From positions 26,333 to 90,332 of the forward strand of contig JAYOIK010000007.1 in the NCBI GenBank assembly GCA_038118725.1: 64,000 bases of DNA, in the 5' to 3' direction. The notes under the pieces are model-generated. The model was not told where the DNA came from, searched no databases, and saw nothing but the letters and a program-made list of their open reading frames with translations. This DNA is from JADHLJ01 sp038118725. GTDB taxonomy: Bacteria > Pseudomonadota > Alphaproteobacteria > Thalassobaculales > Thalassobaculaceae. Of this stretch, positions 28,891-37,481 are shown piece after piece. Within the stretch, counting starts at the first letter, position 1, and every line of letters starts with the position of its first letter. Both the position numbers and the translations under genes were made by a program.

Positions 28891-30174
28891 ATGAACGCGC
28901 GTCCCGACACACAGACACGGATAGAGACTTTCGGCTGCCGGCTTAACGCCTTCGAGTCGGAGGTGATGCGTGGCCATTTGGAGACATCGACGGATCGCCG
29001 GCGCATCGTCTTCAACACCTGCGCGGTGACCGCCGAGGCCGAACGCCAAGCGCGGCAATCCATCCGCAAGGCGCGGCGCGAGAATCCCGACGCCGAGATC
29101 ATCGTGACTGGTTGCGCCGCGCAAATCGATCCCGACGGCTACGCGGCCATGACCGAGGTTGATCGAGTAGTCGGCAACGAGGAAAAGCTTCGCGCCGAGA
29201 CCTGGGCGCCCGCCGGCGCGGAGGAACCGCGTGTTCTGGTCAACGACATCATGAGCATCAACGAGACCGCGTCGCATTTGGTGCCGGGTTTCGAGGGGCG
29301 GGCCCGTGCCTTCGTGCAAGTCCAACAGGGCTGCGACCATCGCTGCACCTTCTGCATCATCCCCTTCGGCCGCGGCAATAGCCGCTCGGTTCCGATCGGC
29401 GAGATCGCGCGCCAAGCGAGACTTCTGGTCGAGAACGGCTATCGCGAGCTGGTGCTGACGGGTGTCGATATCACCTCCTATGGCGGCGACCTGCCGGGAC
29501 GCCCAAGCCTCGGTCAGCTTATCCGGCGTCTGTTGGCACAGGTCCCGGATCTTCCCCGGCTGCGCCTCTCCTCGGTTGATCCGGTGGAGATCGACGATGA
29601 CCTACTGAGGCTTGTCGCCGAGGAACCGCGACTGATGCCGCATCTGCATTTGAGCGTTCAGGCAGGCGATGACCTCATCCTAAAGCGGATGAAGCGCCGT
29701 CATTTACGCGACGACGTCATCCAGATGGCCGCGCGCCTCAGGGATTTGCGCCCAGACATCGTGCTTGGCGCCGATATCATCGCGGGATTTCCGACCGAGA
29801 CCGAGACGATGTTTCAGCGCTCGCTCGATCTGGTCGCGGAGGCTGGTCTCATCCATCTGCATGTCTTCCCCTATTCCGAGCGCGAGGGCACCCCGGCGGC
29901 GCGCATGCCGCAGGTCGCCAAGGCAGACCGCAAGCGCCGAGCCGCGCTGTTGCGCGCCGCGGGCGAGGCGGCGGCTAAGAGTTTCGCCGAGACACGGATC
30001 GGTCGAACCGAACATGTGCTGATCGAAAAGGATAATGCCGGTCTGACCGAGCATTTCATCCCGATGGTGGTCGACGGCCCATGCCAACCCGGCGACATTG
30101 TCGAGACGGTCGCGGCGAACCTTGATGGTGACGGTGGATTGCGCGGCGCCACGCGGGACGAGGTGGCGGCATGA
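28891..30174 (+). CDS. mtaB: tRNA (t6A37) methylthiotransferase MtaB
   Basis: A 427-residue radical SAM enzyme that converts t6A37 to ms2t6A37 in tRNA. The N-terminal UPF0004 domain holds Cys16 (TFGCRLN), Cys44 (NTCAV) and Cys75 (TGCAAQ), which bind the auxiliary cluster. The radical SAM motif CDHRCTFC gives Cys148, Cys152 and Cys155. A C-terminal TRAM-like segment with EHFIPMVVDGP follows. The ATG at 28891 gives the family-like start; the frame is open upstream inside dapF. Its stop overlaps the ftsY start by four bases. Confidence 0.93.
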   Translation: MNARPDTQTRIETFGCRLNAFESEVMRGHLETSTDRRRIVFNTCAVTAEAERQARQSIRKARRENPDAEIIVTGCAAQIDPDGYAAMTEVDRVVGNEEKLRAETWAPAGAEEPRVLVNDIMSINETASHLVPGFEGRARAFVQVQQGCDHRCTFCIIPFGRGNSRSVPIGEIARQARLLVENGYRELVLTGVDITSYGGDLPGRPSLGQLIRRLLAQVPDLPRLRLSSVDPVEIDDDLLRLVAEEPRLMPHLHLSVQAGDDLILKRMKRRHLRDDVIQMAARLRDLRPDIVLGADIIAGFPTETETMFQRSLDLVAEAGLIHLHVFPYSEREGTPAARMPQVAKADRKRRAALLRAAGEAAAKSFAETRIGRTEHVLIEKDNAGLTEHFIPMVVDGPCQPGDIVETVAANLDGDGGLRGATRDEVAA

Positions 30175-31115
30175 GCGCGGAAGAACAACGGCCGGAACGC
30201 GGGAGCTGGTTTCAGCGCCTGAAATCCGGCCTCTCGCGCACCTCCGACAAGCTGGTCGGCGGTATCGCGGCGCTATTCATCAAGAAGAAGCTGGATGACG
30301 CGACGCTACAGGAGCTCGAGGATCTCCTGATCACCTCCGACCTCGGGGTCGCGACCGCGGCCAGGCTGACCGGCAATCTGGCGGCCGAAAAGTTCGACAA
30401 GGAAGTCACCAACGAGGAAGTCCGCGAGGCCTTCGCCGGGGATATCACCGACATACTCGAGCCGGTCGCCAAGCCCCTGGTGCTCGACCCGGCCAATCAG
30501 CCGCATGTGGTTCTGGTCTGCGGCGTGAACGGCAGCGGCAAGACCACCACCATCGGCAAGCTCGCCCGGCAATGGAAATCCGAGGGCAAGACCGTCTGGC
30601 TCGCCGCCGGCGATACCTTCCGCGCCGCCGCGATCGAGCAGCTCCAGGTCTGGGGCGAGCGGGCCGGGGTGCCCGTGGTCGCGCGTCCGCAGGGCTCCGA
30701 CCCCGCGGCGTTGGCCTTCGACGCCATGTCTGAGGCCGCCGCCGGCGGCGCCGACGTGCTGATCATCGATACCGCCGGGCGCCTGCAGAACCGGGCCGAG
30801 CTGATGGACGAGTTGGCCAAGGTCGTGCGCGTCATCAGGAAACAGGTGCCGGACGCCCCGCATGACTGCCTGCTGGTGCTCGACGGCACGGTCGGCCAGA
30901 ACGCCCACAATCAGGTCAAGGTGTTCCGCGAGATGGTCGATGTCACCGGCCTGATCGTCACCAAGCTCGACGGCTCGGCGAGGGGCGGCGTGGTGGTGGC
31001 GCTGGCCCAGGACTTCGCCCTGCCGGTTCACGCCGTCGGCGTCGGCGAGCAACCCGACGACCTACGCCCCTTCGAGGCCCGCGCCTTCGCGCGCGGGTTG
31101 ATGGGGTTGGAGTAG
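30171..31115 (+). CDS. ftsY: Signal recognition particle receptor FtsY
   Basis: A 314-residue SRP receptor GTPase at the inner membrane. It shows GVNGSGKTTTIGKLA, DTFRAAAIEQL, DTAGRLQN and TKLDGSARGG in order. The long acidic A domain of the E. coli protein is absent, as in many alphaproteobacteria; a short basic, aromatic N-terminus (SWFQRLKSGLSRTSDKL) likely contacts the membrane. The start is coupled to mtaB through an ATGA overlap. Confidence 0.96.
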   Translation: MSAEEQRPERGSWFQRLKSGLSRTSDKLVGGIAALFIKKKLDDATLQELEDLLITSDLGVATAARLTGNLAAEKFDKEVTNEEVREAFAGDITDILEPVAKPLVLDPANQPHVVLVCGVNGSGKTTTIGKLARQWKSEGKTVWLAAGDTFRAAAIEQLQVWGERAGVPVVARPQGSDPAALAFDAMSEAAAGGADVLIIDTAGRLQNRAELMDELAKVVRVIRKQVPDAPHDCLLVLDGTVGQNAHNQVKVFREMVDVTGLIVTKLDGSARGGVVVALAQDFALPVHAVGVGEQPDDLRPFEARAFARGLMGLE

Positions 31116-31141
31116 TCACGCCGGTTTTTGGGAGAACGGAT

Positions 31142-32188
31142 ATGACCCAGGCTCGCCATAACACCACCAGCAACTCCCGCGCCGATTTCTACGAGCGCAT
31201 CGGACAACGCTCGATGACCCCGCTTTGGGAGGTCATGCGCGGGCTGGTGACCCCGGAGCCGGCAAGCCCCTGCGTGCCGGCGCTGTGGCGTTATGACGAG
31301 ATCCGGCCCTTCATCATGGAAGCCGGCGGCCTGATCACCGCCAAGGAAGCGGAGCGCCGCGTGCTGGTGCTTGAGAACCCGGGAATGCCGGGTCAGTCGC
31401 GGATCACGCGCTCGCTCTATGCCGGCATGCAGCTGATCCTGCCGGGCGAGGTGGCGCCAAGCCACCGGCATATGCAAACCGCGCTGCGTTTCGTGATCGA
31501 GGGCTCCGGCGCCTATACAGCCGTGGATGGCGAGAAGACGATCATGCGGCCCGGTGATTTCGTCATTACCCCTCAATGGTGCTGGCATGACCACGGCAAT
31601 GACAGCGACGCGCCGATGGTCTGGCTCGACGGGCTCGATATCCCGATCGTACAACTGTTCGATGCCAGCTTCGCCGAGCATTACGAAGCGGATGAGCAGC
31701 CTCTGACCCGGCCCGAGGGCGACAGCCTCGCGCGGTTTGGCGCAGGTCTGTTGCCGGTGGATCAGGAAGCCGGCGTTCTTTCCTCGCCGGTCTTCAACTA
31801 TCCATACGCCCGCACCCGCGAGGCGCTGGAGACCATGCGCCGGACCGGCGAATGGGATCCATGTCACGGGCTCAAGATGAAATACGTGAACCCGGTCACC
31901 GGCGACTACGCGATGCCGACCATGGCGACCTTCATGCAACTCATGCCCAGGGGTTTCGCGGGCACGCCATACCGATCGACCGATGGGATGGTCTATGTTT
32001 GTGTCGAGGGAACCGGCGAGACGGTGATCAACGGCGAAACCTTTACCTGGGGCCCGCGAGATACATTCGTCGTTCCCAGCTGGGCCGCGCACCACCATAA
32101 GGTCACGGGCGACGACGCCGTGTTGTTCAGCTTCTCCGACCGGGTGGTTCAGGAGAAACTGGGCCTCTGGCGAGAAAAGCGCGGATAG
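31142..32188 (+). CDS. Gentisate 1,2-dioxygenase
   Basis: A 348-residue double-cupin ring-cleavage dioxygenase that opens gentisate to maleylpyruvate. The N-terminal cupin carries the metal motif PGEVAPSHRHMQTALRF with paired histidines, followed by GDFVITPQWCWHDHGN. The second cupin has the FVVPSWAAHHHK segment. It lies 26 bases after ftsY. A fumarylacetoacetase-family gene at 33922 could act two steps later in the pathway. The maleylpyruvate isomerase that normally links them is not in this window. Confidence 0.88.
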   Translation: MTQARHNTTSNSRADFYERIGQRSMTPLWEVMRGLVTPEPASPCVPALWRYDEIRPFIMEAGGLITAKEAERRVLVLENPGMPGQSRITRSLYAGMQLILPGEVAPSHRHMQTALRFVIEGSGAYTAVDGEKTIMRPGDFVITPQWCWHDHGNDSDAPMVWLDGLDIPIVQLFDASFAEHYEADEQPLTRPEGDSLARFGAGLLPVDQEAGVLSSPVFNYPYARTREALETMRRTGEWDPCHGLKMKYVNPVTGDYAMPTMATFMQLMPRGFAGTPYRSTDGMVYVCVEGTGETVINGETFTWGPRDTFVVPSWAAHHHKVTGDDAVLFSFSDRVVQEKLGLWREKRG

Positions 32189-32197
32189 GCCGCTGTT

Positions 32198-33307
32198 TTA
32201 GGTGTCCGCGCCGGGTTTTGCGATTACCCGATCCGACGGAAAAATCAAGGATACCCGCAAGCCATGCCCGGCTTCCGGCTTGCTGAAGGCCACGCGTCCG
32301 CCATGAGCCTGCATCAGGGTGTCCACCATCCAAAGACCGATACCCCGGCTCTTTCCGTCTTCTTCCGGCGTCTCGTCCTTTCGGACGCCGAAATGAACGA
32401 GGTCATGCATTTCGCTGGCGTCGACGCCTCGACCATCATCGGATACCGAAAGGGATAGCTCCCCGGTTTCCCGCAGCTCGCCTTCTATCTCGACCTGGGT
32501 ACCACCACTGTATTTCGCGGCGTTTTCAACAAGATTTGTGAGCAGCCGACGCATGGCCGGTTCATCCGCGCGCAGCCACGGAAGCGAGTCAAAACCCGTG
32601 ATCCGCAGCTCCAATGAGGCCGCGTGAAGCGAGCCTTGCAGGACACCTCGAAGCGCCAACATGAGCGCGGACAGATCAACTTGCTGATCGTTCGGTTGCC
32701 ACCCACCCTCATCGAGAGCCGAGATCTCCAGAACCTGATCGATCACCCCTTTCAGATGCAACCCGCTTTCGTGGACATAGCCCGCATAGGATTGCTGGTT
32801 CTTGTGAATTTCCGTGTCAAGGGAGCCGGACCTCAGCAAGTCGGAAAAACCCAGGATGGCGTTCAAGGGCGTTCGAAGATCATGGCTTACACCGGCGAGA
32901 AACCGCCGCTTTGCGTCAATTGAGGCCTGAAGGGATCGGTTCCGCTGTTCCACTTGGTCGGCGAGATCATTCTTTTGACGCGCCAACTCACCGGCTTCCA
33001 AGGCGGTACGCCGAAGTCGCCAAACCACGGGCAGGACGAGCAAACCGCCGGCCAGCGACGCCACCGCCGCGACGATCAACGCCGTCACCGTCGCGGCGTC
33101 GACGATTGGCGCCATGTCGATGACCGGAAGGGAAACCTGTCGGGCGCCTCGGATGTCGCCGATTTTCCACTTACCCTGAAAGCCGAATTCCGGTCGGTTG
33201 TGACACTCCACGCAATCCGCGGCCATGACCATCGCGCGGGCGTATCGGATGGTTTCGACGCCGTTTCGGGCTTCAAATTTCGCGAAGTCCTGTTCGGGGT
33301 TCTTCAT
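32198..33307 (-). pseudogene. Tll0287-like heme-sensor histidine kinase, 3' part of a gene broken by an in-frame TAA
   Basis: This 369-codon frame encodes the distal part of a sensor kinase. It begins inside a Tll0287-like (DUF3365) sensor domain, with a CVECHN c-type heme motif near residue 36 and KIGDIRGARQVSLPV, then one membrane helix (about 70-95), a coiled linker, the dimerisation/phosphoacceptor box GVSHDLRTPLNAILGFS with the active His, the N box NLVENAAKYS, and the G boxes DDGRGVD and GIGLWMVDTL. The start of the sensor domain is in the same frame at 33377-33742, separated only by a TAA (33377-33379) and 23 codons. No response regulator lies next to it. If translated from the ATG at 33307 it would lack the first membrane helix and most of the sensor. 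Confidence 0.85.
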
Positions 33308-33376
33308 GAGGAAGGCGAGTGACCCCCGTTCAAACCCGTCTAGAGCGCGCTTTCGGCCCGGAAAGGGAAACGCGCT

Positions 33377-33742
33377 TTAAAGCTTGGTGTCGAGATTGGG
33401 ATTTACCGATTGCAGCGCGTTGCCGAACTCAATCGACACGGATGCGGGAAACGGGAAGGTTTCGGGCTTGTCCTTGAAATCCAGGGCGAAAGCGCCCCCG
33501 CTGGATTTGATCCGCGGGACGAGCTCCTTGGAATAGTATTTGTGAAACCCGATGATCGACTCCAAAAAGGTCCGGGCCTGATCATGGGACGCCTGCCTGC
33601 GGGCCTCTTCGGCGTAATATCGCACTCCCCAGACAAACCCCGACAACGTGACCAGGATCAGGGCAATTACACTGGCATGGGGAAAACGAACCATGAGGTC
33701 GCGCATTGAGAGGAACACCCCATCCGGCGGTTCGATCAACAA
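33377..33742 (-). pseudogene. N-terminal part of the same sensor kinase, ended by the in-frame TAA
   Basis: A 121-codon frame with one membrane helix (about residues 22-42, ASVIALILVTLSGFVWGVRY) and the start of a Tll0287-like domain (RTFLESIIGFHKYYSKELVP, then FPFPASVSIEF). It ends DTKL then TAA. The next codons in the same frame read SAFPFPGRKRALDGFERG, exactly how the family continues after a LYS motif, so the TAA takes the place of the tyrosine. The start may be TTG at 33742 or ATG at 33706; neither has a good ribosome site. On its own it would be a membrane-anchored, heme-less fragment. Confidence 0.8.
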
Positions 33743-33921
33743 AACTCACATTATCATCATATCGCACGCGGAGGTGAGCACCACCCGCTTGGGCGAAACG
33801 ACAAGCGGTTCACCCCAGGCGATTCACCTCAATTGCTTCACCCAAGGAATGCGGGCTGCTAATCTGCGCGCGTTCGATCCGAAACGCCATGCGCCCACCG
33901 GCGCGAAGAAAAGGCCTATCC

Positions 33922-34605
33922 ATGAGCACCGCGATTCCCTCCTGGCCAACGACCACCATTCCCGTGGTCGGCGGCGATCCGTTTCCCGTGCGCCGCATCT
34001 ATTGCGTCGGTCGCAACTATGCCGCCCACGCGCGCGAGATGGGCCATGACCCGGATCGCGAGCCGCCGTTCTTTTTCATGAAACCCTTCGACGCCATTGT
34101 CCCCACCGGCTCGACCATCGCCTATCCGCCCGCGACCTCGGATCTGCATCACGAGATCGAGATGGTCGTGGCCTTGAAGTCCGGCGGACGCGACATCGAC
34201 GAAGCCGACGCCAATGCCTGTATCTTCGGCTACGCGGTCGGGCTCGACATGACCCGACGCGATGTCCAGGGCGAGGCGAAGAAACTCGGGCGGCCCTGGG
34301 ACATGGGCAAGGGCTTCGACAATTCCGCGCCCTGTTCACCGATCCACCGGGTCGAGGAAACCGGGATCATCGAGAACGCCGCCATCTGGCTCGACGTGAA
34401 CGGCAAACGCCGCCAGGAATCCAACGTCACGCACCTGATCTGGTCGATTCCGGAAACCATCGCCTATCTCTCCGCCCTGGTGGAGTTGAAGCCGGGTGAT
34501 CTGATCTATTCCGGCACCCCGGACGGGGTTGCCGCGGTCGGCTCCGGCGATACGCTGCATGGCCATGTCGACGGCCTCACCGACCTTACCATCATCTACG
34601 CTTGA
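33922..34605 (+). CDS. Fumarylacetoacetate hydrolase family protein (fumarylpyruvate hydrolase-like)
   Basis: A 227-residue FAH-fold hydrolase. The active-site pieces are IYCVGRNYAAHAREMG, FFFMKPFDAIV, the metal-binding HHEIEMVV glutamates, DMTRRDVQ and the C-terminal KPGDLIYSGTPDGVA. The sequence fits the short fumarylpyruvate/acylpyruvate hydrolase subgroup, which splits fumarylpyruvate into fumarate and pyruvate. The gentisate dioxygenase gene nearby supports that role but does not prove it. The ATG at 33922 is used; xthA starts 9 bases after the stop. Confidence 0.87.
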   Translation: MSTAIPSWPTTTIPVVGGDPFPVRRIYCVGRNYAAHAREMGHDPDREPPFFFMKPFDAIVPTGSTIAYPPATSDLHHEIEMVVALKSGGRDIDEADANACIFGYAVGLDMTRRDVQGEAKKLGRPWDMGKGFDNSAPCSPIHRVEETGIIENAAIWLDVNGKRRQESNVTHLIWSIPETIAYLSALVELKPGDLIYSGTPDGVAAVGSGDTLHGHVDGLTDLTIIYA

Positions 34606-34614
34606 GGTTGCGTC

Positions 34615-35403
34615 ATGCGCGTCACCACCTGGAACATCAATTCGGTGCGTCTGCGCGCGCCGCTTGTGGTCAAACTGTTGGAAGAGGCGAAGCCGGACGT
34701 GCTGTGCCTGCAGGAGACCAAATGCCCGGACGAGCACTTTCCTCACGAGGCCTTCATTGAAGCCGGTTACCCGCATATCGCGATACGGGGCATGAAGGGC
34801 TATAACGGCGTCGCCTTGATCTCGCGCCTACCGTTCTTCTCCACCGAAAGCCTCGATTGGGTCGGCAAGGAGGATTGCCGGCACATCTCCGCGCGCTTCG
34901 AGAACGATGTTGAGGTTCACAATTTCTATGTCCCCGCCGGCGGGGACGAGCCCGACCCCGTCAAGAACGATAAGTTCGACCATAAGCTGAAATTCCTGGA
35001 CGAGATGCGCGACTGGTTCGCCGCCAACCGCAAGCCGGACAATCCGATGGTGCTGGTCGGGGATCTCAACATCGCGCCGCTGGAAAACGACGTCTGGTCG
35101 CACAAACAGCTTTTGAAGGTGGTCTCGCACACGCCTATTGAGGTGGAGCGCCTGGGCGCCGTGCGGGACGGTCTCGGCTGGATCGACACCGCGCGCCACG
35201 TTACTCCGGAACCGGAGCGGCTCTACACCTGGTGGAGCTATCGTTCCCGCGACTGGTCGGCGGCGGATAAGGGTCGGCGCCTCGACCATATCTGGGTCAC
35301 GCCGGCGCTTGGGGACAAGATCAAGGATTCGTCCACCCTGCGCGATGCCCGCGGCTGGGAAAAATCCTCCGATCACGCGCCGGTGACGACCGAATTGGGG
35401 TGA
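34615..35403 (+). CDS. xthA: Exodeoxyribonuclease III
   Basis: A 262-residue AP endonuclease and 3'-5' exonuclease for base-excision repair. Signatures: TWNINSVRLR at the N-terminus, CLQETKCPD with the metal-binding Glu, the GDLNIAP motif with catalytic Asp and Asn, RLDHIWVTP, and the closing SDHAPV with the catalytic Asp and His. It follows the FAH-family gene by 9 bases and is probably co-transcribed. A 96 bp palindrome lies beyond its stop. Confidence 0.95.
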   Translation: MRVTTWNINSVRLRAPLVVKLLEEAKPDVLCLQETKCPDEHFPHEAFIEAGYPHIAIRGMKGYNGVALISRLPFFSTESLDWVGKEDCRHISARFENDVEVHNFYVPAGGDEPDPVKNDKFDHKLKFLDEMRDWFAANRKPDNPMVLVGDLNIAPLENDVWSHKQLLKVVSHTPIEVERLGAVRDGLGWIDTARHVTPEPERLYTWWSYRSRDWSAADKGRRLDHIWVTPALGDKIKDSSTLRDARGWEKSSDHAPVTTELG

Positions 35404-35437
35404 GGGGCGAGGCCGCTTGAGGGGGTCTGTTTTACAA

Positions 35438-35533
35438 AGACCCTTCGAGACACGGCTTCGCCGTTCCTCAGGGTGAGTTGCAGGTATTCAGGCTCACCCT
35501 GAGGAGGCGCGAATGCGCCGTCTCGAAGGGTCT
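35438..35533. repeat. 96 bp palindromic element between convergent genes
   Basis: The left arm (35438-35477, starting AGACCCTTCGAGAC and ending CTCAGGGTGAG) pairs with the right arm (35493-35533) around a 15-base loop. Each arm has an inner hairpin (ACGGC-TTCG-CCGT on the left, GGCGC-GAAT-GCGCC on the right). It sits between the stops of xthA and denD and may end transcription from both sides. Its sequence is unrelated to the elements at 16775 and 26644. Confidence 0.75.
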
Positions 35534-35579
35534 CGGAAACCGCGCAATCCGATGCCCGGGCGACGGAGAAAAACTTCCC

Positions 35580-36578
35580 CTAAGCCGCGATCTTGCCGTC
35601 GAGTTCGTCCTCGATGAAGGCGCGGATGATCTCCTCCATGGAGTTGTCCTGAACGAAACCCAGCGACAGCGCCTTTTGGGTGTCGAACTCGGGTGGCCAG
35701 CCATCGACGATGCCCTGGATGAAAGGGTCGTGTTCCCAATCGATCCGATCGGCGACGGTCTTTCCCGCCACCGCTTCAAGCGCGTCGGCCATGGCCTGAA
35801 TGGTCATGCAGAATCCCGGCAGGGTCGCCTCGCGGGATGGGCCCCATTTGGCGTCGGTCAGGTTATGGGCGCGCACGACATTCTCGATGATCGAGCGCGG
35901 CGAGGCCAGGAACATGCGGGAGTCCGGGTTTACCGGACAGATCGCCCGGTCGCCCTGCAGCGGCTCGCGGATGATCGAGGAGGCGAAGGTCGAGGCCGCC
36001 TTGTTCGGCTTGCCGGGCCGCACCACCACCGTTGGGAAACGCAGCGCGCGGCCATCGACATAGCCCTTGCGGCTGTAGTCGTTAACCAACAACTCGCCGA
36101 TCACTTTCTGAGTCCCGTAGGAGGTTTGCGGCGTGCGCGCGGTCATGTCGGCGATCACCTCCGGCATGTCGCCGCCGAACGCCGCGCAGGAGCTGGCGAA
36201 AACCAGCTTGGGCTTGGTTCCGTGGCCGCGACAGATGTCGAGGATCGCCCGCGTGGCATCCAGGTTCACGGCCATGCCGAGATCGAAATCCTCCTCCGCT
36301 CCGGCGCTCACCACGGCGGCGAGATGAAAGACGCTGTCGGTGTCGGCGGGGATCGCCTTTTCCAGCAGGGCCCGGTCGGTGATGTCTCCGGTCACCACCG
36401 TAACCCTCGGATCCTCGGCGAGCTCGGCCGAGGGATCGATCACGTCCAGCAGGGTCAGCCGCTCGACCCGCGCCGCCTCGCCGTTCGAGCCGATGAGGGA
36501 GTTCGCCGCGAGCAGACGATGCGCGAGCTTGCCGCCGATGAAGCCCGAGGCTCCGGTAATCGTTACATTCATGGTCAT
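35580..36578 (-). CDS. denD: D-erythronate dehydrogenase
   Basis: A 332-residue SDR-family (epimerase-like) protein matching DenD, which oxidises D-erythronate to 2-oxo-tetronate with NAD. The cofactor loop is TGASGFIGGKLAHRLL at the N-terminus, the catalytic set lies in FASSCAAFGG and TSYGTQKVIGE (Ser, Tyr, Lys), and LRFPTVVVRPGKPNKAAS is characteristic of the DenD group. The ATG at 36578 has a GGGGGA stretch upstream. It starts 8 bases after the otnI stop, so the two form an operon that is divergent from otnK. Confidence 0.88.
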   Translation of the reverse strand: MTMNVTITGASGFIGGKLAHRLLAANSLIGSNGEAARVERLTLLDVIDPSAELAEDPRVTVVTGDITDRALLEKAIPADTDSVFHLAAVVSAGAEEDFDLGMAVNLDATRAILDICRGHGTKPKLVFASSCAAFGGDMPEVIADMTARTPQTSYGTQKVIGELLVNDYSRKGYVDGRALRFPTVVVRPGKPNKAASTFASSIIREPLQGDRAICPVNPDSRMFLASPRSIIENVVRAHNLTDAKWGPSREATLPGFCMTIQAMADALEAVAGKTVADRIDWEHDPFIQGIVDGWPPEFDTQKALSLGFVQDNSMEEIIRAFIEDELDGKIAA

Positions 36579-36586
36579 CTTCCCCC

Positions 36587-37360
36587 TCAACCACGTCCCG
36601 CGAACCAGCCAAGTCCGGCCACGGTGTCGCCCTTCGGACGATACTCACAGCCCACCCAGCCGTCGTAACCCAGCTCATCCATCAGGTCGAACAGGAACGG
36701 ATAGTTCACCTCGCCCACATCCGGCTCATGCCGTCCGGGTGTACCGGCGATCTGCATATGGGCGATGATGTCCATGTACTCCCGCATATGCACCGCGAGA
36801 TCACCTTCCATGATCTGGCAATGATAGAGATCGAACTGAAGACGCACATTGTCGGCCCCGACATCATCGATGATCGAGCGTGCCTGAGCCTGATAATTCA
36901 GGAAGTAACCGGGAATATCTCGGGTGTTGATCGGCTCGATGATCAGGGTCTTGCCCTGGGCCGCCGCGACCGGCGCCGCGCGCTTGAGGTTGGCGACCAT
37001 TGTCGCCCGATGCGCGTCGCGGGACGCGCCCTCGGGGACCAGACCACTCATAACGTGGATGCAGGTATTGCCGAGCACGGTGGCGTAACCGAGCGCCTGT
37101 TCGATGGCCGCCTCGAAATCCGCCTCGCGTCCGGGAACCGCGGCAAGGCCTCGCTCGACATCCCAGTTGCCGGGATAGGTATTGAACAGCGCCTGGGCCA
37201 TGTTGTGTTCGTCCAGGCGCGCCTTGATGTCCTCGGCGGCGTAGTCATAGGGAAACAGGAACTCAACCCCCTTGAACCCCGCCTTCGCGGCGGCGCCAAT
37301 TCGGTCGAGGAAATCATGCTCGGTGAACATCATCGAGATATTGGCGGCGAAATTGGGCAT
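36587..37360 (-). CDS. otnI: 2-oxo-tetronate isomerase (hydroxypyruvate isomerase family)
   Basis: A 257-residue TIM-barrel isomerase that converts 2-oxo-tetronate to 3-oxo-tetronate, the next step after DenD. Family features: FAANISMMFTEHDFLDRIGA at the start, the IEPINTRDIPGYFL motif with the catalytic Glu, FDLYHCQIMEGDL with a metal-binding Asp and His, and GCEYRPKG near the end. The ATG at 37360 is chosen because the long upstream extension to 37567 runs into the divergent otnK. It is the first gene of the otnI-denD unit. Confidence 0.88.
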   Translation of the reverse strand: MPNFAANISMMFTEHDFLDRIGAAAKAGFKGVEFLFPYDYAAEDIKARLDEHNMAQALFNTYPGNWDVERGLAAVPGREADFEAAIEQALGYATVLGNTCIHVMSGLVPEGASRDAHRATMVANLKRAAPVAAAQGKTLIIEPINTRDIPGYFLNYQAQARSIIDDVGADNVRLQFDLYHCQIMEGDLAVHMREYMDIIAHMQIAGTPGRHEPDVGEVNYPFLFDLMDELGYDGWVGCEYRPKGDTVAGLGWFAGRG

Positions 37361-37481
37361 GGCGTCGGACCGTCCCTGGCTTATCATTGGGTGATGGTTT
37401 AGGGCGGAGACTACACGATCCCCGCCCGGCCAACCAAGCGCTTCGTCAACCCCGCCGCCCCCGGCTGGAAGGAAACTGATC

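Noticed and set aside
27758..29415. Long minus-strand frames opposite dapF and mtaB
   Set aside because: Both dapF and mtaB carry full catalytic motifs on the plus strand; the antisense frames do not resemble any family.
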